NCBI GenBank assembly: GCA_910578575.1 | Contig: CAJTQP010000094.1 | Location: forward strand, 1-5,675 | Direction of reading: 5' to 3' | DNA length: 5,675 nt | From: an uncultured Oscillospiraceae bacterium | GTDB taxonomy: Bacteria; Bacillota; Clostridia; Oscillospirales; Oscillospiraceae | Shown here: one piece after another, positions 5,614 through 5,675 of the stretch | Layout: each line of letters opens with the position of its first letter | How positions within the stretch are numbered: position 1 is the first letter of the stretch | Notes under the pieces: generated by a model | What the model was told of the DNA's origin: nothing | The model's database searches: none | What the model saw: the letters and a program-made list of their open reading frames with translations, nothing else | Made by a program: the position numbers and the translations under genes

Positions 5614-5650
5614 TTTATCTTTTTTCAAAAGATGTTATAATAGGTATACT
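5614..5650 (+). promoter_or_regulatory. Promoter region of a gene beginning just past the window
   Basis: TATAAT (5636-5641) preceded by TGT is an extended -10, with only a weak -35 (TTTATC, 5614-5619). A second, overlapping pair is TTTTCA (5622-5627) and TATACT (5645-5650) at 17 bases. A perfect 7-base inverted repeat, ATCTTTT-TTC-AAAAGAT (5617-5633), sits in the spacer region and could be an operator. Which -10 is used cannot be told. Confidence 0.65.
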
Positions 5651-5666
5651 GTGACAATTTCGCTTT

Positions 5667-5672
5667 GGGAGG
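5667..5672 (+). promoter_or_regulatory. Ribosome binding site of the next gene
   Basis: GGGAGG lies 3 bases before the end of the window, so a start codon is expected within the next few bases downstream. The coding region itself is not visible. Confidence 0.65.
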
Positions 5673-5675
5673 CAC

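Overview
The window looks like chromosomal DNA of a Gram-positive anaerobe of the class Clostridia, most likely an Oscillospiraceae-type gut bacterium of the Flavonifractor/Oscillibacter kind. This rests on moderately high GC, strong AGGAGG-like ribosome sites, TTG start use, extended -10 promoters of the sigma-A type, and the gene families present (PheB-type ACT protein next to homoserine dehydrogenase, a class A PBP with a Pro/Thr/Gly tail, a DUF1292/YrzB protein). The genus is an inference. No mobile element, CRISPR array, tRNA or rRNA was seen.

Layout. The left half reads on the minus strand. From right to left it holds a bifunctional class A penicillin-binding protein (3349 to 968) with its own promoter and terminator, then a second promoter driving an ACT-domain PheB-family protein (756 to 316) and homoserine dehydrogenase (281 to beyond base 1). 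The last two form an amino-acid biosynthesis operon of the aspartate family. The right half reads on the plus strand. It holds a small, very acidic DUF1292 protein (3602-3904), a 450-base gene-free stretch, a strongly expressed-looking iron-containing alcohol dehydrogenase (4383-5537) with a clear promoter and terminator, and at the edge the promoter and ribosome site of a further gene whose coding part lies outside.

The gene-free stretch at 3905-4382 is the most interesting part. Bases 3942-4130 fold on the plus strand into one long, interrupted hairpin of about 189 nt. It has a roughly 30-pair closing stem, a large central bubble with a small hairpin on its 3' side, an apical stem, and a T run directly after the closing stem. 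This is the architecture of 6S RNA (SsrS), the RNA that mimics an open promoter and binds the housekeeping RNA polymerase. It is followed by six T-tracts spaced about one helical turn apart (4130-4183), predicted to bend the DNA, and then by the dehydrogenase promoter, whose transcript begins with a bulged hairpin. The genes are mostly independent housekeeping units: cell-wall synthesis, amino-acid synthesis, a global transcription regulator candidate, and fermentative redox balancing.
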